Positions 44,594 through 52,908 of a DNA stretch of 64,000 nucleotides are shown one piece after another. The notes below the pieces were generated by a model. That model ran no database searches, was not told where the DNA came from, and saw only the letters and a list, made by a program, of their open reading frames with translations. A program made the translations under genes and the position numbers. The stretch covers positions 62,001 to 126,000 of the forward strand of contig NZ_JAXCHT010000003.1 in NCBI RefSeq assembly GCF_035984655.1, read 5' to 3'. This DNA comes from Actimicrobium sp035984655. Its GTDB lineage: Bacteria; Pseudomonadota; Gammaproteobacteria; Burkholderiales; Burkholderiaceae_D. How positions within the stretch are numbered: position 1 is the stretch's first letter; the number at the start of each line of letters is the position of its first letter.

Positions 44594-45156
44594 CATTTCA
44601 CATGATTTCGACGTTGAATTTTTTACGCAGCAACGCTGCGCGCTTCCTGTTTCTGGCAACCGTTTTGACGCAACTTTCCGCGCAGGCCGAATCGCGCTTT
44701 GAAGAGGATTTTTCCGACACCGAAAAACCGTGGCAGGAAATTGCAGTGCAGTTGCCAAAGCTGTCCGACAAGATGGTCTTGCTGCCGTTTGACGTGAGTG
44801 CGACCGCCACCCAGTCGTTTGCCATTGCACCCGACTCGCTTACGCTCGGCGACGATGGCGTCATTCGCTATGTGCTGGTCGCAGTCAGCGCAAGCGGCGC
44901 GAAAAGCGTCAGCTACGAAGGACTGCGCTGCGCCACGCTGGAAAAAAAGCTGTATGCATTTGGCCGCCAGGATGGCAGCTGGTCACGGTCCAGGCGTGAC
45001 CAATGGGAGCCGATCAGCGGCAATGCCGCCAATCGTCAGCACGCGGCACTGGCACAGGACGTGTTTTGCGACGGCAAGACCGTCGCTGGCAAACCGACCG
45101 ACATGATTGCCCGCCTGAAAAGCGGAAAATCGCTCAACGACCATCGGCTGCAATAA
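44590..45156 (+). CDS. CNP1-like family exported protein
   Basis: Encodes 188 residues from the ATG at 44590 that overlaps the rppH stop; ATG 44602 is an alternative. A signal peptide (ending near QLSAQAES) is followed by a region with EEDFSDTEKPWQEIAVQLP and IRYVLVAVSASGAKSVSYEG, with two cysteines (LRCATLE and DVFCDGK) that could form a disulfide. This matches the CNP1-like family first noted in Neisseria; function unknown. It is coupled to rppH and ends 17 bases before the convergent proB. Confidence 0.8.
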   Translation: MTFHMISTLNFLRSNAARFLFLATVLTQLSAQAESRFEEDFSDTEKPWQEIAVQLPKLSDKMVLLPFDVSATATQSFAIAPDSLTLGDDGVIRYVLVAVSASGAKSVSYEGLRCATLEKKLYAFGRQDGSWSRSRRDQWEPISGNAANRQHAALAQDVFCDGKTVAGKPTDMIARLKSGKSLNDHRLQ

Positions 45157-45173
45157 ACCGGGCCTGGCGACGA

Positions 45174-46310
45174 CTACAGCAGCACCATGTTGTCGCGGTG
45201 AATCAGCTCCGGCTCTTCAACGAATCCGAGAATGCTCAGGATATCTGCCGAGGGTCGGCGCATGATGCGGCGCGCCTCCGAACTGGTGTAGTTGGTGATG
45301 CCGCGAGCAACTTGCCGACCCTGATGGTCAAGGCAGGAAATCACCGCCCCCCTGCCAAACTCGCCCCTGACTTCGATCACGCCAATCGACAACAATGACT
45401 TGCCCTCGGCGGACAACTTCCTGACCGCGCCATCGTCGAGGACGACAGCGCCGGCCGTCTGCAGGTGATCTGCCATCCACTGCTTTCGGGCGGTAAGTTG
45501 CGCCGTCGATGCCGTCAACTGGGTGCCAATCGTCTCGCCAGCAGCCAGGCGCAACAGGACATTTTCTTCTCTCCCCGATGCGATCACGGTGTGGGCGCCC
45601 GAAGTCGCCGCGCGTTTGGCGGCGAGAATCTTGGTCAACATCCCGCCTCGTCCCAACGCCGACCCGGCGCCGCCTGCCATGGCCTCCAGCGCCACATCAC
45701 CGGCCTGCGCGTGTCCGACAAAGCGTGCTGTTGCATCCTTGCGTGGATCGGCGGTGAACAGCCCGCGCTGGTCGGTCAGGATAATCAGGGCATCGCCCTC
45801 GATCAAATTGGCCACCAGCGCACCCAGCGTATCGTTGTCGCCGAATTTGATTTCATCCGTCACCACCGTGTCGTTTTCATTGATGACGGGGACCACGCCA
45901 TAGCGCAGCAACGTAAATAATGTCGAACGTGCATTCAGATAGCGCTCGCGATCAGCAAGGTCGGCATGCGTCAGCAGGACCTGGGCCGTCCCGAGTCCAT
46001 GTGCGCGAAAACTGGTTTCGTACACTTGTGCCAACCCCATCTGTCCGACCGCCGCACACGCCTGCAATTCATGGATGCCGGTCGGACGCTTGTCGAAACC
46101 GAGCCGCTGCATGCCTTCTGCGATGGCGCCGGAACTCACCAGCACGACCTCCTTGCCCATCAAGCGAAGTTGCGCAATCTGCGCCGCCCACTTGGCAATG
46201 GCGGCATGATCGAGGCCCTTGCCATCGTTGGTCACCAGCGACGAACCCACCTTGATGATGAGTCGTTTGGCGTGTTGAATCAGCGAGGTGGATTGTTCTG
46301 CAGTGGTCAT
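45174..46310 (-). CDS. proB: Glutamate 5-kinase
   Basis: Encodes 378 residues. It catalyses the first step of proline synthesis, ATP-dependent phosphorylation of glutamate. The amino-acid kinase domain begins KRLIIKVGSSLVTNDGKGLD, continues with VLVSSGAIAEGMQRLG and INENDTVVTDEIKFGDND, and a PUA domain follows (SLLSIGVIEVRGEFGRGAVI). Length matches two-domain enzymes. It lies after obgE but a strong terminator intervenes, so it needs its own promoter, which I could not place confidently. proA is not in the window. Confidence 0.97.
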   Translation of the reverse strand: MTTAEQSTSLIQHAKRLIIKVGSSLVTNDGKGLDHAAIAKWAAQIAQLRLMGKEVVLVSSGAIAEGMQRLGFDKRPTGIHELQACAAVGQMGLAQVYETSFRAHGLGTAQVLLTHADLADRERYLNARSTLFTLLRYGVVPVINENDTVVTDEIKFGDNDTLGALVANLIEGDALIILTDQRGLFTADPRKDATARFVGHAQAGDVALEAMAGGAGSALGRGGMLTKILAAKRAATSGAHTVIASGREENVLLRLAAGETIGTQLTASTAQLTARKQWMADHLQTAGAVVLDDGAVRKLSAEGKSLLSIGVIEVRGEFGRGAVISCLDHQGRQVARGITNYTSSEARRIMRRPSADILSILGFVEEPELIHRDNMVLL

Positions 46311-46382
46311 CGGAGGGTTGCGTCGTCGTTCAATGTTTCAGGATACTTGACTGGGTGCAAAGCCGCCATGGAAAGCGGGCGT

Positions 46383-46409
46383 AAAAAAGGCGCGAGAAGA
46401 ACTCGCGCC
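46383..46409 (-). terminator. Intrinsic terminator after obgE
   Basis: On the minus strand GGCGCGAG (46402-46409) pairs perfectly with CTCGCGCC (46389-46396) around a five-base loop, followed by six T residues. It isolates obgE from proB. Confidence 0.92.
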
Positions 46410-46426
46410 TGGCAAGGTGCTGCCAT

Positions 46427-47533
46427 TTATTCCATGACTTTGAAGCGAGGATCATCGGCATCAATCGAAATGATGCCGCGCGCTTCTTCACTCATCTGGG
46501 TTTCTTCGGCACGATATTCGAGCGCGCGCTGTTCCGCCAGATAGTTGTACGTTGCGATGACCAGTTCCGGACAGCCATCGTGGTTCAAGGCGGAGATTTC
46601 AAACACCGGCCCCTTCCAGCCAAAGCGCTTGACGAAATCCTTGACGCGCTTTTTCCGCTCGCCCTCCGGCACCATGTCGAGTTTATTCAACACCAGCCAG
46701 CGTGGCTTGTCGAACAGCGATTCGTCATATTTCTTGAGCTCCTTGACGATCGCCTTGGCTTCCTTGACCGGGTCAACGTTGTCAAACGGCGCCAGATCGA
46801 CAATATGCAGCAGCAAGCGGGTGCGCTGCAGATGGCGCAGGAACTGCACGCCGAGCCCAGCACCGTCCGCTGCGCCTTCGATCAGGCCCGGGATGTCGGC
46901 AATCACGAAACTCTTTTCATGGCTGACACGCACCACGCCCAGATTCGGATGCAGGGTCGTAAATGGATAATCGGCGATTTTCGGCCGGGCATTGGAGACT
47001 GCCGAAATATAGGTCGATTTGCCGGCGTTGGGCATGCCGAGCAATCCGACGTCGGCCAGCACCTTCAGTTCGAGACGCAGTTCGCGTCGCTCGCCCTCTT
47101 TGCCGTCGCCTTTTTGACGCGGCGCGCGGTTGGTCGATGTCTTGAAATGGATATTGCCCCAGCCGCCTTCGCCGCCTTTTGCCAGCATCGCCTGCTGGCC
47201 ATGCTCGGTCAGGTCTGCAATGATTTCGCCATTGACGTGATCGATGATCAGCGTGCCAACCGGCATGCGCAGGAAGATATCGTCTGCGCCCTTGCCATAA
47301 CAATCCGCACCCCGGCCATTTTCGCCGTTGCGCGCCTTGTGCATTTTCGAAAACCGGTAATCGACGAGCGTATTGATATTGCGGTCTGCCACCGCCCAGA
47401 TGGTGCCGCCCTTGCCCCCATCGCCGCCGTCAGGGCCGCCGAAAGGTCTGAATTTTTCCCGACAAAAGGAGGCGACGCCGTTGCCGCCGTCGCCAGCAAT
47501 GACTTCGATTTTTGCTTCGTCGATAAACTTCAT
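46427..47533 (-). CDS. obgE: GTPase ObgE/CgtA
   Basis: Encodes 368 residues. It is a ribosome-associated GTPase for 50S assembly and stress control. Residues 1-158 form the glycine-rich Obg fold (IEVIAGDGGNGVASFCREKF and the following GGDGGKGG), and the G domain has G1 GMPNAGKSTYISAVS near 166, ADIPGLIEGAADGAGLG switch and LNKLDMVP. A short acidic C-terminal extension ends DDPRFKVME. The classical rplU-rpmA-obgE order holds, with a terminator before and after it. Confidence 0.97.
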   Translation of the reverse strand: MKFIDEAKIEVIAGDGGNGVASFCREKFRPFGGPDGGDGGKGGTIWAVADRNINTLVDYRFSKMHKARNGENGRGADCYGKGADDIFLRMPVGTLIIDHVNGEIIADLTEHGQQAMLAKGGEGGWGNIHFKTSTNRAPRQKGDGKEGERRELRLELKVLADVGLLGMPNAGKSTYISAVSNARPKIADYPFTTLHPNLGVVRVSHEKSFVIADIPGLIEGAADGAGLGVQFLRHLQRTRLLLHIVDLAPFDNVDPVKEAKAIVKELKKYDESLFDKPRWLVLNKLDMVPEGERKKRVKDFVKRFGWKGPVFEISALNHDGCPELVIATYNYLAEQRALEYRAEETQMSEEARGIISIDADDPRFKVME

Positions 47534-47551
47534 GATGTCCCGCCATAAACT

Positions 47552-47579
47552 AAAAAGGCTCCACCGGAAGCAGAGCCTT
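47552..47579 (-). terminator. Intrinsic terminator between rpmA and obgE
   Basis: On the minus strand AAGGCTC (47573-47579) pairs with GAGCCTT (47555-47561) around an 11-base loop, then TTTTTA. It lies 44 bases past the rpmA stop and 18 bases before obgE. It may act as an attenuator lowering obgE relative to the ribosomal genes. Confidence 0.75.
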
Positions 47580-47622
47580 TTGATTGAAGGCTTACGCCTT
47601 GCCTACTATTTGTGCCAGCGCT

Positions 47623-47892
47623 TTACGCGGCTACCGCTGCTGCAACCACCGTCGCATATTGACGTTGTGTTGCACCTTTGATTACAAACTGTACTTTACC
47701 TGGAACCAGCGCGAACAGGGTGTGATCCTTGCCCATGCCAACGTTGTCACCAGGATGTGTCTTGGTGCCGCGTTGACGAATGATGATTCCGCCGGCATTG
47801 ATTGCCTGGCCGCCGTAGACTTTCACGCCAAGGCGCTTTGATTCCGAGTCACGGCCGTTGCGCGTAGTGCCGCCGCCTTTTTTGTGTGCCAT
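47623..47892 (-). CDS. rpmA: 50S ribosomal protein L27
   Basis: Encodes 89 residues beginning MAHKKGGGTTRNGRDSESKR, the near-invariant L27 N-terminus that reaches the peptidyl transferase centre, here without the cleaved Firmicute-type extension. The body has YGGQAINAGGIIIRQRGTK and GNDNVGMGKDHTLFAL-like DNVGMGKDHTLFALV. The last residues are an alanine-rich tail (VVAAAVAA). It follows rplU by 44 bases. Confidence 0.99.
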   Translation of the reverse strand: MAHKKGGGTTRNGRDSESKRLGVKVYGGQAINAGGIIIRQRGTKTHPGDNVGMGKDHTLFALVPGKVQFVIKGATQRQYATVVAAAVAA

Positions 47893-47936
47893 TTCAAGCT
47901 CCTTCGATTCTGGTTTGCCCGAGCAACGCCGCTAAA

Positions 47937-48248
47937 TTAGCCGTTGATCGAGACGATTTGCAATTCGGTGTAATTTTGACGATGGCCCTGGTGCTTCTGG
48001 TAATGCTTACGACGGCGCATCTTGAAAATCTTTACCTTATCGTGGCGACCGTGCGCCAAAACCGTAGCCAGGACCGTGGCACCTTCAACCAATGGTGCAC
48101 CAAACTTAATGGTGTCACCCGCGCCCACTGCGAGCACTTGATCGATGGTGATTTCGGAACCAATGTCTGCCGGTATCTGTTCTACTTTGAATTTTTCACC
48201 AGCGACAACTTTATACTGCTTGCCACCGGTTTTTATGACCGCGTACAT
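47937..48248 (-). CDS. rplU: 50S ribosomal protein L21
   Basis: Encodes 103 residues from the ATG at 48248 (MYAVIKTGGKQYKV), the universal L21 start; an upstream in-frame ATG at 48305 is not used by the family. L21 binds 23S rRNA near L20. Family blocks are KVVAGEKFKVEQIPADIG and the C-terminal RRRKHYQKHQGHRQNYTEL. It heads rplU-rpmA-obgE and has a strong promoter about 90 bases upstream. Confidence 0.99.
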   Translation of the reverse strand: MYAVIKTGGKQYKVVAGEKFKVEQIPADIGSEITIDQVLAVGAGDTIKFGAPLVEGATVLATVLAHGRHDKVKIFKMRRRKHYQKHQGHRQNYTELQIVSING

Positions 48249-48337
48249 GGAAAACCTCATCAATGAATTAAGGGACTGAAGATCAGAACCCCCACGATTT
48301 CGCACTGGAATTACACGCAGAATCGGGAGAGCCGCAG

Positions 48338-48366
48338 ATAATACATGAACTCGGCACTGCGGTCAA
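48338..48366 (-). promoter_or_regulatory. Predicted strong sigma70 promoter of rplU-rpmA
   Basis: On the minus strand TTGACC (48361-48366) and TATTAT (48338-48343) are separated by exactly 17 bases; each differs from consensus by one base. A leader of about 80 bases precedes the rplU ATG. Confidence 0.8.
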
Positions 48367-48472
48367 AGTCCGTGCGAAATAGTCTGGCTGCAGCCCACAC
48401 GGCCAACCCCTGGGCACCGGCAGGCGAGCCCGGCGATCTTAAACGCACGCGGGAGATAAGCGCGGGGCATCG

Positions 48473-48478
48473 TATAAT
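48473..48478 (+). promoter_or_regulatory. Probable -10 box of the ispB promoter
   Basis: A perfect TATAAT lies 32 bases before the likely TTG start of ispB, with no recognisable -35 at normal spacing. It is divergent from the rplU promoter, with about 105 bases between the two -35 regions. Confidence 0.4.
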
Positions 48479-48510
48479 CGATCCAATTTCTGATTCCCAG
48501 CAGGCCTACC

Positions 48511-49500
48511 TTGTTCGCAGCCCAAGCTCTCGCACCTCGATCCCTCGCCACATCCGCCGTCAGCGATGACATGGAGGCAGTCAATAAGGTGATCCGGAAA
48601 CAATTGCATTCCGATGTCGCTTTAGTCAATCAAATTGCCGAGTACATCATCAGTGCCGGCGGCAAGCGCATTCGGCCGGTGCTGGTACTGCTGGTGGCCA
48701 AGGCATATGGCTACCGCGGCACCCACCATCATGAGCTGGCCGCCGTGGTCGAATTCATTCACACCGCGACACTGCTGCACGACGATGTGGTCGACGAGTC
48801 TGCCCTGCGGCGCGGGCGGCAGACCGCCAATGCACTGTTCGGCAACGCGGCCTCCGTGCTGGTGGGCGACTTTGTGTACTCACGCGCCTTCCAGATGATG
48901 GTCTCGATCGACAACATGCGTGTCATGCGGATTCTGGCCGACGCCACGAACGTGATTGCCGAAGGGGAGGTGCTGCAACTGCTCAACATGCACGATCCCG
49001 AAGTGACCGAGGCACGCTACCTCGAAGTCATTCGCTCAAAAACGGCGAAACTGTTTGAAGCCGCGGCCCAGCTTGGCGCGCTGATTGCCGGCGCCTCGGA
49101 AACGGAGGTCGAATCGGCGGCCGAATTCGGACGATCGCTCGGGACCGCGTTCCAGCTGATCGACGACGTGCTCGATTATTCAGGCAATGCCGATGCAATC
49201 GGCAAGAACGTTGGCGACGATCTGCGCGAAGGAAAGCCGACCTTGCCGCTGATCCATCTGATGCACAACGGCAGCGCGGACCAGCGCGCGCTGGTCCGCA
49301 GTTGCATCGAGTTGGGCGATGAACAGCATTTCGACGCGATCCTGTCGGCCATTACCAGTTCCGGCGCGCTCGATTACACCCGTCGGGCGGCAGAACTGGC
49401 GGCAACACGCGCCGCCGAAGCCATTGCCGGGCTGCCCGATAGCCAGTTCAAAAATTCCCTGCTAGACTTGTGCACGTTCGCGGTAGACCGCAACCACTGA
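48511..49500 (+). CDS. ispB: Octaprenyl/polyprenyl diphosphate synthase
   Basis: Encodes 329 residues from a TTG at 48511; the next ATG (48571) would cut into the first helix conserved in the family. It makes the isoprenoid tail of ubiquinone from FPP and IPP. Family motifs: GGKRIRPVLVLLVAKA, the first aspartate-rich motif LLHDDVVDESALRRGR, KTAKLFEAAAQLGA, and the second LIDDVLDYSGN with GDDLREGKPTLPLIHLM. The divergent rplU / ispB pair is classical. A ubiC gene lies at 15.4 kb. Confidence 0.95.
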   Translation: MFAAQALAPRSLATSAVSDDMEAVNKVIRKQLHSDVALVNQIAEYIISAGGKRIRPVLVLLVAKAYGYRGTHHHELAAVVEFIHTATLLHDDVVDESALRRGRQTANALFGNAASVLVGDFVYSRAFQMMVSIDNMRVMRILADATNVIAEGEVLQLLNMHDPEVTEARYLEVIRSKTAKLFEAAAQLGALIAGASETEVESAAEFGRSLGTAFQLIDDVLDYSGNADAIGKNVGDDLREGKPTLPLIHLMHNGSADQRALVRSCIELGDEQHFDAILSAITSSGALDYTRRAAELAATRAAEAIAGLPDSQFKNSLLDLCTFAVDRNH

Positions 49501-49533
49501 GCCGATGAAGCAACTCGCCGTGGTCGGACTTCG

Positions 49534-49610
49534 CGGGGTGTAGCTTAGCCTGGTAGAGCGCTACGTTCGGGACGTAGAGGCCGGAGGTTCGAATCCTGTC
49601 ACCCCGACCA
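49534..49610 (+). tRNA. tRNA-Pro (anticodon CGG)
   Basis: Cloverleaf is clear: acceptor CGGGGTG/CACCCCG, D stem GCTT/GAGC, anticodon stem CTACG/CGTAG with loop TTCGGGA (anticodon CGG), T loop TTCGAAT, and encoded CCA. The discriminator base is A, as usual for tRNA-Pro. In the T stem (GGAGG with CCTGT) the second pair from the acceptor side is G-G, a mismatch. It lies 33 bases after ispB and 33 before corC-like gene. Confidence 0.95.
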
Positions 49611-49643
49611 CCCTTTTCGATTCCAACTCTTTGCGGTGACCCT

Positions 49644-50942
49644 TTGGATACCGTCCCCTTTTGGGTGCAACTGATCGCACTCGCATGCCTGATTCTCCTG
49701 TCCGCATTCTTTGCGATGGCCGAAACCGCCCTGATGGCGGCCAATCGCCATCGACTGCGCCATCTCGCCAAGCGCGGCAGTCGCACCGCCCAAACCACGC
49801 TATGGCTACTGGATCGCACCGACAAGGTGTTGTCGCTTGTGCTCATTGCCAACACGCTGATCAACGCCTTGGCCACCGCACTCGTGACGGCGATTGCCAT
49901 CAGCACCTTTGGCAACGATGAGAAAGTGATCACGATCGCCACCGCCGTGGTCGCCTTCCTGTTGATTGTCTTCGCCGAAATATCGCCAAAAATCATTGGC
50001 GCGACATTTCCGGAGCGCATTGCGCTTCCTGCCAGCATCGTGCTCAAGCCACTGATGACCCTGGGCAAACCGGTAATCTGGTTCGTCAATCTGTTCGTCA
50101 CGGTTTTGCTGCGACTGGTGCGTATCAAGCGTGGCACCATCCGCGACCATCGGCTATCGCCCGAAGAGTTGCGCTCGATGGTGCTGGAAGGCGGTCAATT
50201 CATTCCGAAAAAACACCAAAGCATACTGCTCAACCTGTTCGACCTTGAGAGCATCTCGGTCGAAGACGTGATGACACCGCGCGCCCAGGTCGAGGCCCTC
50301 AACCTGTCAGTGCCGATCGAGGAAATCAAGCGTCAACTGACCACCTGCTACCACAACAAATTGCCGGTGCACGAAGGGGAAATCAACCAGATCGTCGGCA
50401 TCCTGCACGTGCGCAAGGCAGTCGGCCTGCTCAACGAAGAGGACGAACTGACCACCGATCACTTTCGCGCCCTGCTCACGCCGCCCTATTTCATCCCCCA
50501 GGACACGGATGTCCTCACGCAACTGCAATACTTTCAGGAGAATCACGAGCGGCTCGGCATCATTGTTGACGAATACGGCGAGGTGCAGGGACTGGTCACG
50601 CTGGAAGACATCATCGAGGAGATGATTGGCGAATTCACAACATCGACCCCGGGCGCGGCGCGCGCCGACCATTTTGGCTGGGATGCGCAGGGTGAATGCC
50701 TGCTTGAAGGCTCAACAACTTTGCGCGAAATCAACAAACATCTTGCACTGCAACTTCCTCTGGACGGCCCGAAAACCATTAACGGGTTGCTGCTCGAGTA
50801 TTTGCAGGATATTCCCGAAGCCAGCGTCTGCCTGAAAATCAACGGCTGCGTGATTGAAATCGTGCAGGTGAAAAACCAGTCAATCAAGGTCGTCAAACTG
50901 ATTCAGGCCGCGGCGCGCAACACCTTGCCACTGCGCGCCTGA
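49644..50942 (+). CDS. HlyC/CorC-family transporter (DUF21-CBS-CorC)
   Basis: Encodes 432 residues from a TTG at 49644. A later ATG (49716) would delete the first membrane helix, LIALACLILLSAFFAMAE. The DUF21 domain has four membrane segments (about 1-160), followed by a tandem CBS pair (SVEDVMTPRAQVEALNLSVP, LVTLEDIIEEMIGEF) and the C-terminal CorC_HlyC domain (LLEGSTTLREINKHL). Such proteins are linked to magnesium or cobalt efflux and sometimes called hemolysin-like, but transport is not proven for most. It starts 33 bases after the tRNA. Confidence 0.9.
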   Translation: MDTVPFWVQLIALACLILLSAFFAMAETALMAANRHRLRHLAKRGSRTAQTTLWLLDRTDKVLSLVLIANTLINALATALVTAIAISTFGNDEKVITIATAVVAFLLIVFAEISPKIIGATFPERIALPASIVLKPLMTLGKPVIWFVNLFVTVLLRLVRIKRGTIRDHRLSPEELRSMVLEGGQFIPKKHQSILLNLFDLESISVEDVMTPRAQVEALNLSVPIEEIKRQLTTCYHNKLPVHEGEINQIVGILHVRKAVGLLNEEDELTTDHFRALLTPPYFIPQDTDVLTQLQYFQENHERLGIIVDEYGEVQGLVTLEDIIEEMIGEFTTSTPGAARADHFGWDAQGECLLEGSTTLREINKHLALQLPLDGPKTINGLLLEYLQDIPEASVCLKINGCVIEIVQVKNQSIKVVKLIQAAARNTLPLRA

Positions 50943-51171
50943 AATGTAACGCTTCGAGCACCTAAAGATAGTCCAATACGTGGCAATGCCTTTACAAATC
51001 AAGTGCCTGTAGGCATCATCGACAGAAGTTTTTAACATTTGCCGTCTGGACAGATAAGTCTTTCGCTTGCAGCCGAGCCGAGCCAGCCCAGACAAATGTG
51101 CGACGATAGCCTGCGAATTGTGGATATTTGCGTGGCATCAGACTCCGATTCAATCCTGACCTGACAAATTT

Positions 51172-52896
51172 ATGGCTGCAGTGCTCTCCAATCCCGCTAC
51201 GACGAACACGATGTCAGGACTGGCGCGCGCGTTGCTGCAAGCCGGCCGGCTGTCGGCGTTGCAGGCCGACACACTGAGCAAGCAGGCCGCCACCGACAAG
51301 ATTCAGTTCATCGACGCCTTGCTGGCGTCTGGCACCATCGATTCGCGCGCACTGGCGACATTTTGCTCCGAGACCTTCGGCTATCCGCTGCTCGATTTCA
51401 CGCTGTTCAACATGTCGTTGCGCCCCGATGGCGTCATCGACAACAAGCTGATGCAGAGCCAGCGTGTCATCGCGCTGGCCAAACGCGGCAACAAGGTCTC
51501 GATCGCCATTTCGGATCCGACCAACACCACGGCACTCGACCAGATCAAATTCCAGACCGAGCTAACGGTGGAACCGGTGATTGTCGAACACACCGGCCTG
51601 CTGAAGCTCATCGAGCTGTTCGGCCAGAGTGCCGAGCAAAGCCTGAATGACTTGACCGGCGATGGCCTCGACATTGATTTCCCGACCGAGGACAGCGCTG
51701 CGCTAAACGACCCCGGCGCGGCTGACATCGATGATGCGCCGGTCGTCAAGTTCCTGCAGAAAATGCTGATCGATGCGATCAATCTGGGTGCCTCCGACCT
51801 GCACTTCGAACCGTTCGAAAAATTCTACCGAATCCGCTTCCGGGTCGATGGCGTGTTGCGCGAAATCGCCCAGCCACCACTGGCGATCAAGGAAAAGCTA
51901 GCGTCCCGCATCAAGGTCATTTCAAAACTCGACATCTCGGAAAAGCGCGTGCCGCAGGATGGCCGCATGAAGCTGGTGCTGTCGAAGACACGTTCGATCG
52001 ACTTCCGGGTCAGCACCTTGCCGACCCTGTTTGGCGAAAAGATCGTCATGCGGATTCTGGATGGTTCGCAGGCCCAGATGGGGATCGAGGCACTCGGTTA
52101 CGACGCTGACCAAAAAGAAACGCTGATGAACGCGATTCAGCGTCCCTACGGCATGGTGCTGGTCACCGGCCCGACCGGCTCCGGCAAGACCGTATCGCTC
52201 TACACCTGCCTGAACATCCTGAACCAGCCCGGCATCAATATCGCCACCGCGGAAGATCCGGCCGAGATCAACCTGCCGGGCGTGAATCAGGTGAACATCA
52301 ATGATCGCGCCGGGCTGACCTTTCCGGTCGCCCTGAAGGCGTTTCTGCGGCAGGATCCGGACATCATCATGGTGGGTGAAATTCGCGACCTCGAAACGGC
52401 GGACATCGCCATCAAGGCGGCGCAAACCGGTCACATGGTGTTTTCGACCTTGCACACCAACGATGCACCATCGACGCTCACCCGCCTGATGAACATGGGG
52501 GTGGCGCCGTTCAACATCGCGTCGTCCGTGATTCTGATTACGGCGCAACGGCTGGCGCGGCGCCTGTGCACCTGCAAGCTGCCGACCGAGATTCTGCCCG
52601 AGGTATTGCTGCAGGCCGGCTTTACCGACGAAGACCTTGAAGGCGACTGGAAGCCCTACAAGGCGGTCGGCTGCGAACGCTGCAGCGGCAGCGGCTACAA
52701 GGGCCGGCTGGGCATTTACCAGATCATGCCGATCACCGAATCGATTGAACGCATCATCCTGAGCCACGGCACCGCGCTTGAAATCGAATCCCAGGCAAAA
52801 CTGGATGGCGTGCGCACATTGCGGCAATCCGGGCTGGTGAAGGTAAAGATGGGTTTGACCAGCCTCGAGGAAATCCTCGGCTGCACCAACGAATAA
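51172..52896 (+). CDS. pilB: Type IV pilus assembly ATPase PilB
   Basis: Encodes 574 residues. It is the hexameric cytoplasmic extension motor of type IV pili. N-terminal T2SSE domain (about 1-180), then the ATPase: Walker A GPTGSGKTVSL near residue 334, the aspartate box and Walker B DPDIIMVGEIRDLETA, histidine box TGHMVFSTLHTNDAPSTLTR, and the tetracysteine zinc motif (CTCKLP and CERCSGSGYKG). Length matches PilB rather than the retraction ATPase PilT. It is followed 12 bases on by pilC. Confidence 0.97.
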   Translation: MAAVLSNPATTNTMSGLARALLQAGRLSALQADTLSKQAATDKIQFIDALLASGTIDSRALATFCSETFGYPLLDFTLFNMSLRPDGVIDNKLMQSQRVIALAKRGNKVSIAISDPTNTTALDQIKFQTELTVEPVIVEHTGLLKLIELFGQSAEQSLNDLTGDGLDIDFPTEDSAALNDPGAADIDDAPVVKFLQKMLIDAINLGASDLHFEPFEKFYRIRFRVDGVLREIAQPPLAIKEKLASRIKVISKLDISEKRVPQDGRMKLVLSKTRSIDFRVSTLPTLFGEKIVMRILDGSQAQMGIEALGYDADQKETLMNAIQRPYGMVLVTGPTGSGKTVSLYTCLNILNQPGINIATAEDPAEINLPGVNQVNINDRAGLTFPVALKAFLRQDPDIIMVGEIRDLETADIAIKAAQTGHMVFSTLHTNDAPSTLTRLMNMGVAPFNIASSVILITAQRLARRLCTCKLPTEILPEVLLQAGFTDEDLEGDWKPYKAVGCERCSGSGYKGRLGIYQIMPITESIERIILSHGTALEIESQAKLDGVRTLRQSGLVKVKMGLTSLEEILGCTNE

Positions 52897-52908
52897 CCGG
52901 GAGTCATC

